DNA from: an uncultured Verrucomicrobia subdivision 3 bacterium
Lineage (GTDB): Bacteria; Verrucomicrobiota; Verrucomicrobiae; Limisphaerales; UBA11358
Assembly (NCBI GenBank): GCA_903921455.1
Contig: CAIXPZ010000307.1
Location: forward strand, 1 to 48,982
Length of the DNA: 48,982 bases
Direction: 5' to 3'
Shown here: positions 15,827-23,429 of the stretch, piece after piece
Layout: every line of letters starts with the position of its first letter
Numbering within the stretch: the first letter of the stretch is position 1
The notes under the pieces: generated by a model
Databases searched by the model: none
Told to the model about the DNA's origin: nothing
What the model saw: only the letters and a program-made list of their open reading frames with translations
Program-made: the position numbers and the translations under genes

Positions 15827-16384
15827 TCATTGGCAGGTGACATAGACCTTGCTGTTTTCCTGCATCCATTGAAAAACCCAGGGCACCCCGGTTTCGGGAT
15901 TGAATACGTGCGCGCCGCTGGCGAAGAAATTCTTGGGCCGGGTGGTCGCCCAATCTTCCAGCTGTTGATCCACGGACTGATGGTGTTGCAGCGAAACAAA
16001 CTTGCTTTCCGTGACGCGGTTGCCCTCATCGAACTTGATGAAGTAAGCGTGCCAATAGTCTCCGTCGTAGCGCCCGACAGCGGCGGCGGCCCCGTTATCA
16101 CTCACCACCAAGAGCCACCAGGCCCACCCGCACGCCGGCTTCTCCCAGGCGTAAGCGATCACGGGCATCCGGGGCGACGCCCGAAAACGGTCGCCGAGCT
16201 GAGCGATGACTTCGGCGCGCGTGGTCTGGCCGGGAACGATGAAGCGCACCGCTTCTTTCGTGATGACCCGGCCGTAGGTTGGTTCATTGCGCGCTGGCGG
16301 AATCGGCATCACACCCACACAACCGGTGAGCAGGACCGCCAGCAGCAAACCGTTCATACCAGTAATTGCAAGCATGGCTTTCAT
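15827..16384 (-). CDS. BamE/SmpA-like lipoprotein
   Basis: A 185-residue lipoprotein with a lipobox LLTGC (Cys22) after a hydrophobic signal. Residues 37-75 carry the SmpA/OmlA-type motif: YGRVITKEAVRFIVPGQTTRAEVIAQLGDRF, that is a helix, a 'PGqTTraeVi..LG' turn and a strand, after which come Trp-rich strands (ACGWAWWLLVV, GRYDGDYWHAYFIKFDEGNRV). In BamE this fold stabilises the outer-membrane assembly complex, but many lineage-specific relatives of unknown role exist, and a Trp-rich C-terminal half (PWVFQWMQ) is not part of BamE. The gene is divergent from the LysR gene at 16458, and its start is 11 bases after a promoter -10 box identical in design to that before the membrane protein at 15747. 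Confidence 0.65.
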   Translation of the reverse strand: MKAMLAITGMNGLLLAVLLTGCVGVMPIPPARNEPTYGRVITKEAVRFIVPGQTTRAEVIAQLGDRFRASPRMPVIAYAWEKPACGWAWWLLVVSDNGAAAAVGRYDGDYWHAYFIKFDEGNRVTESKFVSLQHHQSVDQQLEDWATTRPKNFFASGAHVFNPETGVPWVFQWMQENSKVYVTCQ

Positions 16385-16395
16385 AGCAATGCCAC

Positions 16396-16424
16396 TCTAT
16401 CCACACTTGCCGTGCGAGGGTTAA
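16396..16424 (-). promoter_or_regulatory. Promoter copy 2: TTAACC-N17-GATAGA with upstream AT box
   Basis: On the minus strand TTAACC (16424-16419) and GATAGA (16401-16396) are 17 bases apart. The upstream box AGTTTTATCAA (16435-16425) is the same as in copy 1, and the sequence between is diverged. The start codon at 16384 is 11 bases after the -10 box. The LysR gene begins 34 bases to the right. Confidence 0.6.
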
Positions 16425-16457
16425 TTGATAAAACTGGCAGCAACATCGCCTCACTCA

Positions 16458-17330
16458 ATGAATGTTCATCACCTTGAGCTTTTTTATTTCGTCGCGAAGC
16501 ATGGCGGCATCATGCCGGCGGTGCGAAACATTCCCTACGGCATCCAGCAGCCGGCGGTGAGCGCGCAGGTGGCGCAGCTCGAAGAGTATCTCGGCGTGAC
16601 CCTGTTCCAGCGCCGGCCGTTCGCGCTGACACCGGCGGGCGAAAAACTTTACACCTTCTGCGCGCCGTTTTTCTCCAATCTCGACAAGCTGGCGGAGGAA
16701 TTTCAGGGCGGACAGGCGCGGCATTTCCGCATCGGCGCCTCCACCATCGTGCTCCGCGACCATCTGCCCAAGCTGCTGCAGGGCGTGCATAAGAAATTTC
16801 CGCACCTCAAGGTTTCCCTGCGCGAGGGGTTTCCGGCACAACTGGAGGACCTGCTGGCGAAGGATGAGATCGACCTGGTCATCACGCTGGTGGAACGCAA
16901 GGCCCCGGCCGGTTTTCAATCAGAGGTGCTGCTGGAACTGCCGCTGGCGCTGCTGGTGCCCACGGACAGCAAACTGAAGTCGGCGGAGGAATTATGGCGG
17001 CGCGACAAGATCTCCGATTCCCTCATCTGCCTGCCGGTGACCGAAGTGTTGACCCGGCATTTTCAAGCGCGGCTGCTGGAACTGGGCGTGGAGTGGTTCC
17101 CCACCGTGGAAGCCAGCTCGACGGATTTAATTGAAACCTATGTGGCCAAAGGACTGGGCATCGGGTTGGGGGTGGCCGTGCCCAAACGCCCGCTGCCCCC
17201 GAACGTGCGCGCGCTGCCGCTGAAGGATTTTCCGCCGGCGTTGATCGGCGTGCTGTGGCGCGGCAAAAACACGCCGTTGATCGATGCGTTCCTGGATCTG
17301 GCCCGCCAGCGGGCGCTGGAGTTAAAGTAA
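16458..17330 (+). CDS. LysR-family transcriptional regulator
   Basis: The 290-residue protein starts at ATG 16458 (MNVHHLELFYFVAKHGG). Residues 1-60 form the LysR winged helix-turn-helix: LELFYFVA, GIQQPAVSAQVAQLEEYLGVTLFQRRPFALTPAGEKLY. The effector domain (about 85-285) has the usual two-lobe layout with RIGAS, IDLVITL and a VAKGLGIGLGVAVP loop. A slight oddity is the loop RNIPYGIQQPAVSAQV in the HTH. It is divergent from the BamE-like lipoprotein gene, 73 bases away, the classic arrangement in which LysR proteins control a divergent target and themselves. The ligand cannot be inferred. Both promoters carrying the AGTTTTATCAA box are candidate targets. Confidence 0.85.
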   Translation: MNVHHLELFYFVAKHGGIMPAVRNIPYGIQQPAVSAQVAQLEEYLGVTLFQRRPFALTPAGEKLYTFCAPFFSNLDKLAEEFQGGQARHFRIGASTIVLRDHLPKLLQGVHKKFPHLKVSLREGFPAQLEDLLAKDEIDLVITLVERKAPAGFQSEVLLELPLALLVPTDSKLKSAEELWRRDKISDSLICLPVTEVLTRHFQARLLELGVEWFPTVEASSTDLIETYVAKGLGIGLGVAVPKRPLPPNVRALPLKDFPPALIGVLWRGKNTPLIDAFLDLARQRALELK

Positions 17331-17435
17331 TACAGCCGCTGAAACAGACGGTTCCGCAAGTCCGGTGCCACAGCTTGTCCGCCGCCCCGCCCGTTCGCGC
17401 TTGCCAAATTTCCGGCGCTTGCGCATTGTCGCCGG

Positions 17436-17921
17436 ATGCAATCGCATGAACTGCTCCGCGAAGTCTTTGACCAGAAATCCGCCAAGGAAGTTTCCGCCGA
17501 CCTCGATCTCTCCACCTCCATGGTTTACAAATGGGCGCAGCCCGCCAGCCACGAGAACGGCATCGGCAATCCGCTCGACCGCATTGAGGCCCTCATCCAG
17601 AGCACCGGCGACCAGCGCATCGTCCAGTGGATCTGCCAGCGCGCGGGCGGCTTCTTTATTCTCAATCCGCAGTCCACGCCGCATCCGCATTACCTGATCC
17701 CGGCCACAAACCAGATCGTCCAGGAATTCGCCGACCTGCTCGCCGTCGTCGCCACCGCCGCCGCCGACAACAAGATCACCGCTGCGGAATCGGAGCAGAT
17801 CCGTGCGCGCTGGGAGGAATTGAAGAGTGTCACCGAGGGTTTTGTGGCGGCCTGCGAGCACGGGAATTTCGACGCACTGCGGGATCAATCCGCCGCCAAG
17901 CGCAAAGATCCCAAGGGATAA
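17436..17921 (+). CDS. Phage CII-like regulatory protein
   Basis: A 161-residue protein resembling the Phage_CP76/CII-like regulatory family. Residues 1-35 are a helix-turn-helix (LLREVFDQKSAKEVSADLDLSTSMVYKWAQP), then NPLDRIEALIQSTGD and IVQWICQRAGGFFILNP, a very characteristic block. The second half is a long helix pair (EFADLLAVVATAAADNKITAAESEQIRARWEELKSV). It is probably a DNA-binding regulator of tetrameric type. Stand-alone copies on the chromosome outside a prophage are common in Verrucomicrobiota, from memory. It starts 105 bases after the LysR gene in the same direction. No other phage gene is near; the element at 1-8.4 kb is separated by bacterial genes. Confidence 0.8.
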   Translation: MQSHELLREVFDQKSAKEVSADLDLSTSMVYKWAQPASHENGIGNPLDRIEALIQSTGDQRIVQWICQRAGGFFILNPQSTPHPHYLIPATNQIVQEFADLLAVVATAAADNKITAAESEQIRARWEELKSVTEGFVAACEHGNFDALRDQSAAKRKDPKG

Positions 17922-18037
17922 GGTTAGTAGTTGTCTCGGGGAGGTTCGCAGCTGCCTGACCCGGTCGGTCTTTCAGGCGAAACGCCGGTCTTTGCTTCCC
18001 GTCACCTATCGGAGATTTTGCCGCCGCCCCAATAAAA

Positions 18038-18063
18038 AACGCCCGCAATTGAATGCGGGCGTT
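18038..18063 (-). terminator. Intrinsic terminator of secG/tpiA/pgk
   Basis: AACGCCCGCA (18038-18047) pairs with TGCGGGCGTT (18054-18063) around a 6-base loop. On the minus strand a TTTTTTATT tail follows. It lies 19 bases after the secG stop. Confidence 0.85.
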
Positions 18064-18081
18064 TCGCGTGAATAACGAGAT

Positions 18082-18495
18082 TTACTTGGCCGCCGGGGCG
18101 TTGGTCGCGACGGGCAGCGTGGAGAGCAGATTGTTCGCCGACGGAGCCGGCGTGGCGGCGGGCGCGGGATTGACCGCCGGAGCCGGAGTCACCGGCGCCT
18201 GCATCTGCTTTTGTTGAACCTGCTTGGCGAAGTCGGCGGCGCTATTGTCGGCGTGCACTTTGTCATGCAGATAGCCGAGGAACAGGGCCAGCACCAGAAA
18301 CACCACGGTGGCGTATTTGGTGATCTTCGTCAGGGCGTTGCCGGAGCCGGCGCCGAAAAGCGCATCCGCCGTGCCGCCGCCGAACGCCATGCCGGCGCCC
18401 GCGTCTTTCTTGGGCAGTTGGATGAGGACAAGCAGGATCAGCAACAGCGCGTTGAGCACCATCACGAACGTCAAAATACCGGTGATAAAAGTCAT
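18082..18495 (-). CDS. secG: Protein translocase subunit SecG
   Basis: The 137-residue protein has the SecG layout: a first transmembrane helix (residues 2-28), the conserved loop IQLPKKDAGAGMAFGGGTADALFGAGSGNALTK (positions 26-58) and a second helix (59-79). An Ala/Pro-rich C-terminal tail of about 50 residues is an extension beyond E. coli SecG (110 residues). SecG helps SecYEG export proteins across the inner membrane. It follows tpiA by 12 bases on the minus strand, so glycolysis and export genes share a transcript, a widespread gene order (pgk-tpiA-secG). Confidence 0.95.
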   Translation of the reverse strand: MTFITGILTFVMVLNALLLILLVLIQLPKKDAGAGMAFGGGTADALFGAGSGNALTKITKYATVVFLVLALFLGYLHDKVHADNSAADFAKQVQQKQMQAPVTPAPAVNPAPAATPAPSANNLLSTLPVATNAPAAK

Positions 18496-18507
18496 ACGGA
18501 TGATAGC

Positions 18508-19272
<765 letters not shown>

Positions 19273-19305
19273 GTTAATTGTGTTGAATCGTTAAATAGTT
19301 GCCTG

Positions 19306-19356
19306 GTGAATCGTGAATGGCACCGGCTTCCGATGCAACGATTCACGATGCAACGA
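19306..19356. repeat. Hairpin and 10-bp direct repeat between pgk and tpiA
   Basis: GTGAATCGT (19306-19314) is complementary to ACGATTCAC (19338-19346). GATGCAACGA occurs twice, at 19332-19341 and 19347-19356, separated by five bases. The second copy ends just beyond the pgk stop. The structure may stabilise or process the mRNA. Confidence 0.5.
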
Positions 19357-19359
19357 AAT

Positions 19360-20604
19360 TCATTTCTCCGACAACGCGGCCACGCCGGGGAGCACTTTGC
19401 CTTCGAGAAATTCCAGCGACGCGCCGCCGCCGGTCGAGGTGTGGGACACTTTCTTGTCCGCCCCAAACTTCTTCGCCGCCGTCGCGGTGTCGCCGCCGCC
19501 CACGACTGTGGTGGCGCCGGCTGCCGTCGCGGCCACGATGGCATCGGCCATGGCCTTGGTGGCTTTCTCAAAGGCCGGAAATTCAAACACGCCGGGAGGC
19601 CCGTTCCAGATGATGGTCTTGGCGCGGGCGATGACGGCCGCAAATTGCTTGGACGATTCCGGGCCGGCGTCGAGGCCTTCCCAGCCGGCGGGGATGCCGC
19701 TCGCCAGGGTCGCGCTGCCGAGGTTGGCGTCGGGGCCGTATTTGTCGCCGATCACCCAGTCCACGGGCAGATGGATTTGTTTGCCCTTGGCTTTCGCTTT
19801 CGCGAGCAGTTCGGGAACGATCTTGGCGCCTTCCGCGTCAAACAGGGATTTCCCGATCTCCATGTTGTCTTGAACTTTGCGGAACGTATAGGCCATGCCG
19901 CCGCCGATGATGATCTCGTCGGCTTTGTCCAACAGATTGTTAATGAGCTGAATCTTGTCCGCGACTTTCGAGCCGCCGAGAATGGCGAGCAGCGGGCGCT
20001 TCGGATGATCCAGCACGGCGCCGAACGCATCCAGTTCCTTCTTCATCAGGTAACCGCAGGCGCGCTGCGGCAGTTGCACGCCGGTCATCGAGCTGTGGTC
20101 GCGATGGGCGGTGCCGAAGGCGTCGTTGATGTAAACGTCGCCGAGCTTCGTGAGGCTCGCGCGGAAGGCTTTCACCTTTTCCGGATCGGCCTTGAGCTTG
20201 GAACCGTCTTCGAGCTTCACCTTGCCTTCTTCCTCGATGTGGAAGCGGAGGTTCTCGAGCAAAATCACGTCACCGGGTTTGGCCTGGGCGCAGGCGGCCT
20301 CGACTTCCGCGCCAACGCAGTCGTTGAGAAATTTAACGGGCTTGCCGAGCAGCTTGGCCAGCGCATCCGCGACGGGCTTGAGGGAAAACTTCTCGATGCG
20401 CTTGCCATCGGGGCGGCCGAGGTGGCTCATGAGGATGACGGATGCGCCTTGATCGAGCGCATACTTGATCGTCGGCAACGCCGCCTCGATGCGCTTGGTG
20501 TTGGTGATCGCGCCGGTGACTTTGTCCTGCGGCACGTTGAAATCCACGCGGATAAGCGCGCGCTTGCCCTTCAATTCGACATCTTCGATGAACAGTTTGG
20601 CCAT
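19360..20604 (-). CDS. pgk: Phosphoglycerate kinase
   Basis: The 414-residue kinase transfers the acyl phosphate of 1,3-bisphosphoglycerate to ADP. The N-terminal substrate motif RVDFNVPQD (residues 19-27), [29 protein letters not shown], then the nucleotide domain [11 protein letters not shown], the GMAYTF loop, the [10 protein letters not shown] segment and C-terminal [10 protein letters not shown] are all present. Length is normal. First gene of pgk-tpiA-secG. A TATACA box lies three bases before the ATG on the minus strand, but no matching -35 box is seen at the right distance. Confidence 0.97.
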   Translation of the reverse strand: MAKLFIEDVELKGKRALIRVDFNVPQDKVTGAITNTKRIEAALPTIKYALDQGASVILMSHLGRPDGKRIEKFSLKPVADALAKLLGKPVKFLNDCVGAEVEAACAQAKPGDVILLENLRFHIEEEGKVKLEDGSKLKADPEKVKAFRASLTKLGDVYINDAFGTAHRDHSSMTGVQLPQRACGYLMKKELDAFGAVLDHPKRPLLAILGGSKVADKIQLINNLLDKADEIIIGGGMAYTFRKVQDNMEIGKSLFDAEGAKIVPELLAKAKAKGKQIHLPVDWVIGDKYGPDANLGSATLASGIPAGWEGLDAGPESSKQFAAVIARAKTIIWNGPPGVFEFPAFEKATKAMADAIVAATAAGATTVVGGGDTATAAKKFGADKKVSHTSTGGGASLEFLEGKVLPGVAALSEK

Positions 20605-20980
20605 AATTGTATAAAGTATTTCCGGTTTTTCCAGCTTCTGCCGGGAACGGCAAGGCTAACAGAGTATGCCCGCCAGTAAAGTGATTTTAATTCTGCCAGC
20701 GGGCTCACTTCCGTGAATCTCAGTTGCAGAAGGCCATCCGTTTGGTCCAATCAACCGGGGACAACTCCGGCGGTTTCCCATGCAAGCGACTCCGGCAAAC
20801 CCGCATTGCGCCCGGGCATTTGGTTAATCGTTCATTGTCCTTTTGCTTGCCAAGCTTCTGGGTTTTCCCCATTTTTCAACTCATGAATTCAGGGGATTTC
20901 ATTTGAACACCTAATCATCCGACACGGATCAAGGGCTACTGTCGTATTGGCTGTCCTTGGCCGGCAAATCAACAAACCGC
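20605..20980. other. Divergent intergenic region, 376 bases, no gene seen
   Basis: This stretch separates pgk (minus) and the protease gene (plus). It holds a GCCCGC/GCGGGC inverted pair with a loop of about 25 bases near 20665-20701 and some GC-rich segments. I see no convincing coding sequence, promoter pair or RNA gene; a 60-codon frame at 20724-20906 has neither family features nor a ribosome site. Confidence 0.5.
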
Positions 20981-21949
20981 ATGAACATCTATATCAAGCA
21001 AGACGAGGGACAAACCGGTCCATTTTCCGCCGAAGAGTTACGCCTCCGCATTTACAGCGGAGAACTATCGCGCACGGTTTCGGCCTGTGCGGAGGGCAGT
21101 GCGGATTGGGTGCCGCTGGAATCGCTCTTGAATCCGCCCACACTCGGCCAGGTCCGTCCGGCCACGCCGGAAGTCCAGTTGACACAGCTGTTTGATCCCA
21201 AGGAAAAAACGGCGCTGCTGTGGCTATGGATCTTTGCCGTGCCCGTCTGGCTGGTTGTTCTCTTTTTTGTCGTCGCGGGCAAGGGCACGCCGCTGATCTT
21301 CATCGGGATGTTCTGGCTGGTCGGGGCGATGGGGCAGTTATGGTTTGCCGCTTATCTCAAGACCAACGCGGTGCGGGTCTCCGCAGCGCAACTGCCGGAG
21401 CTGAACGCGGCCGTGGAATCCTGCTGCCAGCGGCTCGGCCTGGAGCGACCGGACGTCTATGTGCTGCAACACAATGTCTGGAACGCGTTCGCGACGAAGA
21501 TTTTCGGCCGGCGGATGGTCGTGCTGTTTTCCGGCGCGGTGGATTCGATCCTGTTGAAGGGTGACATGAAGCAATTGACGTGGCTGGTGGGGCATGAACT
21601 GGGGCATCATTGGGCCGGCCACCTGAACTTCAGCCAGAAGCTGGCGAAGGCGGGCGGCTGGGTCTTCTGGCTGGGGCTGTGGCATTCCCGTCGCGCGGAA
21701 CTGACTTGCGACCGGGTGGGACTCTTTTGCGCAGGCGATGCGCAAGCCTGCCAGCTGGCGCTGATGAATGCCACGGTGGGCGCGCAACTGGCGAACCGGG
21801 TGAACCTGGACGAGGCGGTGAAGCAATGGCAGGGGCATCGCGGGGAATTCTTCGTGAAATACCGGACGATGTATAGCACCCATCCCCACCTGCTGGCACG
21901 GTTGGAACATCTCAATCAGGCAGCCACGGAATTTGGCCTGGCGCGTTAG
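20981..21949 (+). CDS. M48-family zinc metalloprotease with N-terminal GYF_2 domain
   Basis: A 322-residue membrane protease. Residues 1-52 are a GYF_2 (DUF4339) domain: IYIKQDEGQTGPFSAEELRLRI, then ADWVPLESLL. Two transmembrane helices follow at about 79-100 and 103-125. The M48 catalytic domain has the zinc motif H205-E206-LG-H209 (VGHELGHHWAGH) and a third ligand Glu240 in RRAELTCDRVGL. The family cleaves membrane proteins in stress control (HtpX is the type). The start is ATG 20981, where the GYF_2 domain begins; an earlier ATG adds only 8 residues. Sod lies 247 bases downstream on the same strand, which may reflect an envelope or oxidative stress context, but that is inference. Confidence 0.88.
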   Translation: MNIYIKQDEGQTGPFSAEELRLRIYSGELSRTVSACAEGSADWVPLESLLNPPTLGQVRPATPEVQLTQLFDPKEKTALLWLWIFAVPVWLVVLFFVVAGKGTPLIFIGMFWLVGAMGQLWFAAYLKTNAVRVSAAQLPELNAAVESCCQRLGLERPDVYVLQHNVWNAFATKIFGRRMVVLFSGAVDSILLKGDMKQLTWLVGHELGHHWAGHLNFSQKLAKAGGWVFWLGLWHSRRAELTCDRVGLFCAGDAQACQLALMNATVGAQLANRVNLDEAVKQWQGHRGEFFVKYRTMYSTHPHLLARLEHLNQAATEFGLAR

Positions 21950-22035
21950 CTTCCGCCGACAGCCCGATGGTGCGCGGCGACATCCCTGAACCGGCGCGGT
22001 TTACCGCCGGCTTCGGGATGGGCAGTTCACCCCAT

Positions 22036-22080
22036 GGTCAGTTCCGCCCCGGCCAGGCATACTGGGTTCCTGAACTGACC
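22036..22080. promoter_or_regulatory. 9-bp inverted repeat upstream of sodA
   Basis: GGTCAGTTC (22036-22044) is the reverse complement of GAACTGACC (22072-22080), with 27 bases between. It can be an operator or a weak transcript stem. Confidence 0.35.
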
Positions 22081-22164
22081 CATGAAAGTTTTGCAAAATA
22101 ATTGGATCGGCCCTTCTCCGCGCTTGATTTCCCGCCGCGAGTGGAGCACTTTGACCGGCACAAA

Positions 22165-22176
22165 TTGGTTAACCAA
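22165..22176. promoter_or_regulatory. Perfect 12-bp palindrome TTGGTTAACCAA upstream of sodA
   Basis: The palindrome lies 20 bases before the sod ATG (22196), in the probable promoter. A TATAAG box is just downstream at 22183-22188. Such a site would suit a dimeric regulator acting at promoter or leader. Confidence 0.5.
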
Positions 22177-22195
22177 CAACAATATAAGTAACATT

Positions 22196-22804
22196 ATGGC
22201 CCACGAACTTCCCCCGCTGCCCTATGACAAAGCCGCGCTCGAACCCCACTTCGACGCGCTCACGATGGAGATCCATCACGACCGTCATCACAAGGCCTAT
22301 GTGGACAATCTCAACAAAGCCATCGCCGGCAACGCCGCCCTGGAAGCCAAGTCGCTCGAGCAGATCATCAAGGACTTGAGCGTCGTCCCCGATGCCATCC
22401 GCGGCCCCGTCCGCAACAACGGCGGCGGCCACTGGAACCATTCCTTTTTCTGGAAGATTCTCGGCCCGAACGCCGGCGGCGCCCCCACCGGCAAGCTCGC
22501 CGACGATATCAAGGCCGCCTTCGGCAGCTTCGACGATTTCAAGGCCAAGTTTGAAGCCGCCGGCATCGGCCGCTTCGGCAGCGGCTGGGTCTGGCTCGTC
22601 GCCAACAACGGCAAACTCGAGATCGTCTCCACGCCCAACCAGGATAATCCGCTCATGGGCAAAGCCGTCGCCGGCTGCGAAGGCACCCCCATCATCGGCT
22701 GCGACGTCTGGGAACACGCCTACTATCTCAAATATCAGAACAAGCGCGCCGACTTCCTGAAAGCCTTCTGGAATGTCGTCAACTGGAACGCGGTCAAATA
22801 CTGA
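22196..22804 (+). CDS. sodA: Superoxide dismutase, Mn-type
   Basis: The 202-residue enzyme dismutates superoxide. Metal ligands are His27 (MEIHHDRHH), His82 ([11 protein letters not shown]), Asp170 and His174 ([13 protein letters not shown]). The presence of GGHWNHS, not the AQVWNHT of many Fe-SODs, and of Gln149 in STPNQDNPL indicates the manganese-type active-site arrangement, though cambialistic use cannot be excluded. The start is ATG 22196 ([11 protein letters not shown]); an in-frame upstream ATG at 22082 would add 38 residues through the palindrome and is rejected. No signal peptide, so the enzyme is cytoplasmic. Confidence 0.94.
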   Translation: MAHELPPLPYDKAALEPHFDALTMEIHHDRHHKAYVDNLNKAIAGNAALEAKSLEQIIKDLSVVPDAIRGPVRNNGGGHWNHSFFWKILGPNAGGAPTGKLADDIKAAFGSFDDFKAKFEAAGIGRFGSGWVWLVANNGKLEIVSTPNQDNPLMGKAVAGCEGTPIIGCDVWEHAYYLKYQNKRADFLKAFWNVVNWNAVKY

Positions 22805-22826
22805 ATCCGCCCCGCCTTTCACGCCG

Positions 22827-22854
22827 ACGCGCCGGAATTCACTTTCCGGCGCGT
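22827..22854 (+). terminator. Stem-loop terminator after sodA
   Basis: ACGCGCCGGAA (22827-22837) pairs with TTCCGGCGCGT (22844-22854) around a 6-base loop. The T-tail is short (TTTGCAT), so termination may be weak. It lies 23 bases after the stop. Confidence 0.65.
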
Positions 22855-23377
22855 TTGCATTGATGGGACGCGTCCCACCACTTGGGCGCTACTCAAAAGG
22901 TTTTGGATACTCATCGGCATCCTGCGGGCGGGCAACTTCCTGCATTGAGCGGACCGCATGGGGCAGGGCGGCGCTGCCGCCGGTGGGGTGTGACAGGTTG
23001 GCGCATTTTGCCCGGATTCGCCGCCGTCCCCGCCGCGTGGATTTTTGACCCTCATCCGGTATGGGATGGTTCGCCGGAGCCAAGAATCAATGTCCTCCCA
23101 TCTTAGAAGGTCATCCTTCTGCGACGGAAGGTCATTGGAAAACCCGTTTTAATGCCTTTCCCCAAGGGGGCAGACACCGGAAATCCACTGCTAAACTATA
23201 AATAATCAGTGATTTATCCCAAAATATTGGAAATGGTCAAAAAACGCCACCATTCCAAGCCTGGGTGTTTCCGTTGGTGCGGCGCGGTGGCTTCGGGGCG
23301 TTTTCCTGTTGCTGGGAGGTTTGACCTTTTCCGCCCAACCTTGACGGCCGGCGGGTTCTGCGGTTGCCCAGCAAAAA
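22855..23377. other. Intergenic region, no gene seen
   Basis: Most of the 625 bases between sodA and the acetyltransferase gene contains no protein I can support. Small features are a stem AGAAGG/CCTTCT at 23105-23120 and a repeated GAAGGTCAT at 23106-23114 and 23127-23135 (21-base spacing). The tail before 23378 is GC-rich. I see no RNA family. Confidence 0.5.
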
Positions 23378-23406
23378 GGGTTCTGCCGGACTGGCCGGCA
23401 GAACCC
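23378..23406 (-). terminator. Intrinsic terminator of the acyl-CoA synthetase/GNAT gene
   Basis: GGGTTCTGCCGG (23378-23389) pairs with CCGGCAGAACCC (23395-23406) around a 5-base loop. On the minus strand TTTTTGCT follows. It lies 23 bases after the stop codon. Confidence 0.85.
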
Positions 23407-23429
23407 GTGAAGAGATTGCGTCCGCAGTC

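Noticed and set aside
20602..20640. Leaderless pgk promoter (TATACA three bases before ATG)
   Set aside because: No -35 element is found at 16-18 bases and the box could be chance.
22082..22195. 38-residue N-terminal extension of superoxide dismutase
   Set aside because: It would run through the palindrome and the promoter, and it has no targeting signal. The [11 protein letters not shown] start is the family norm.
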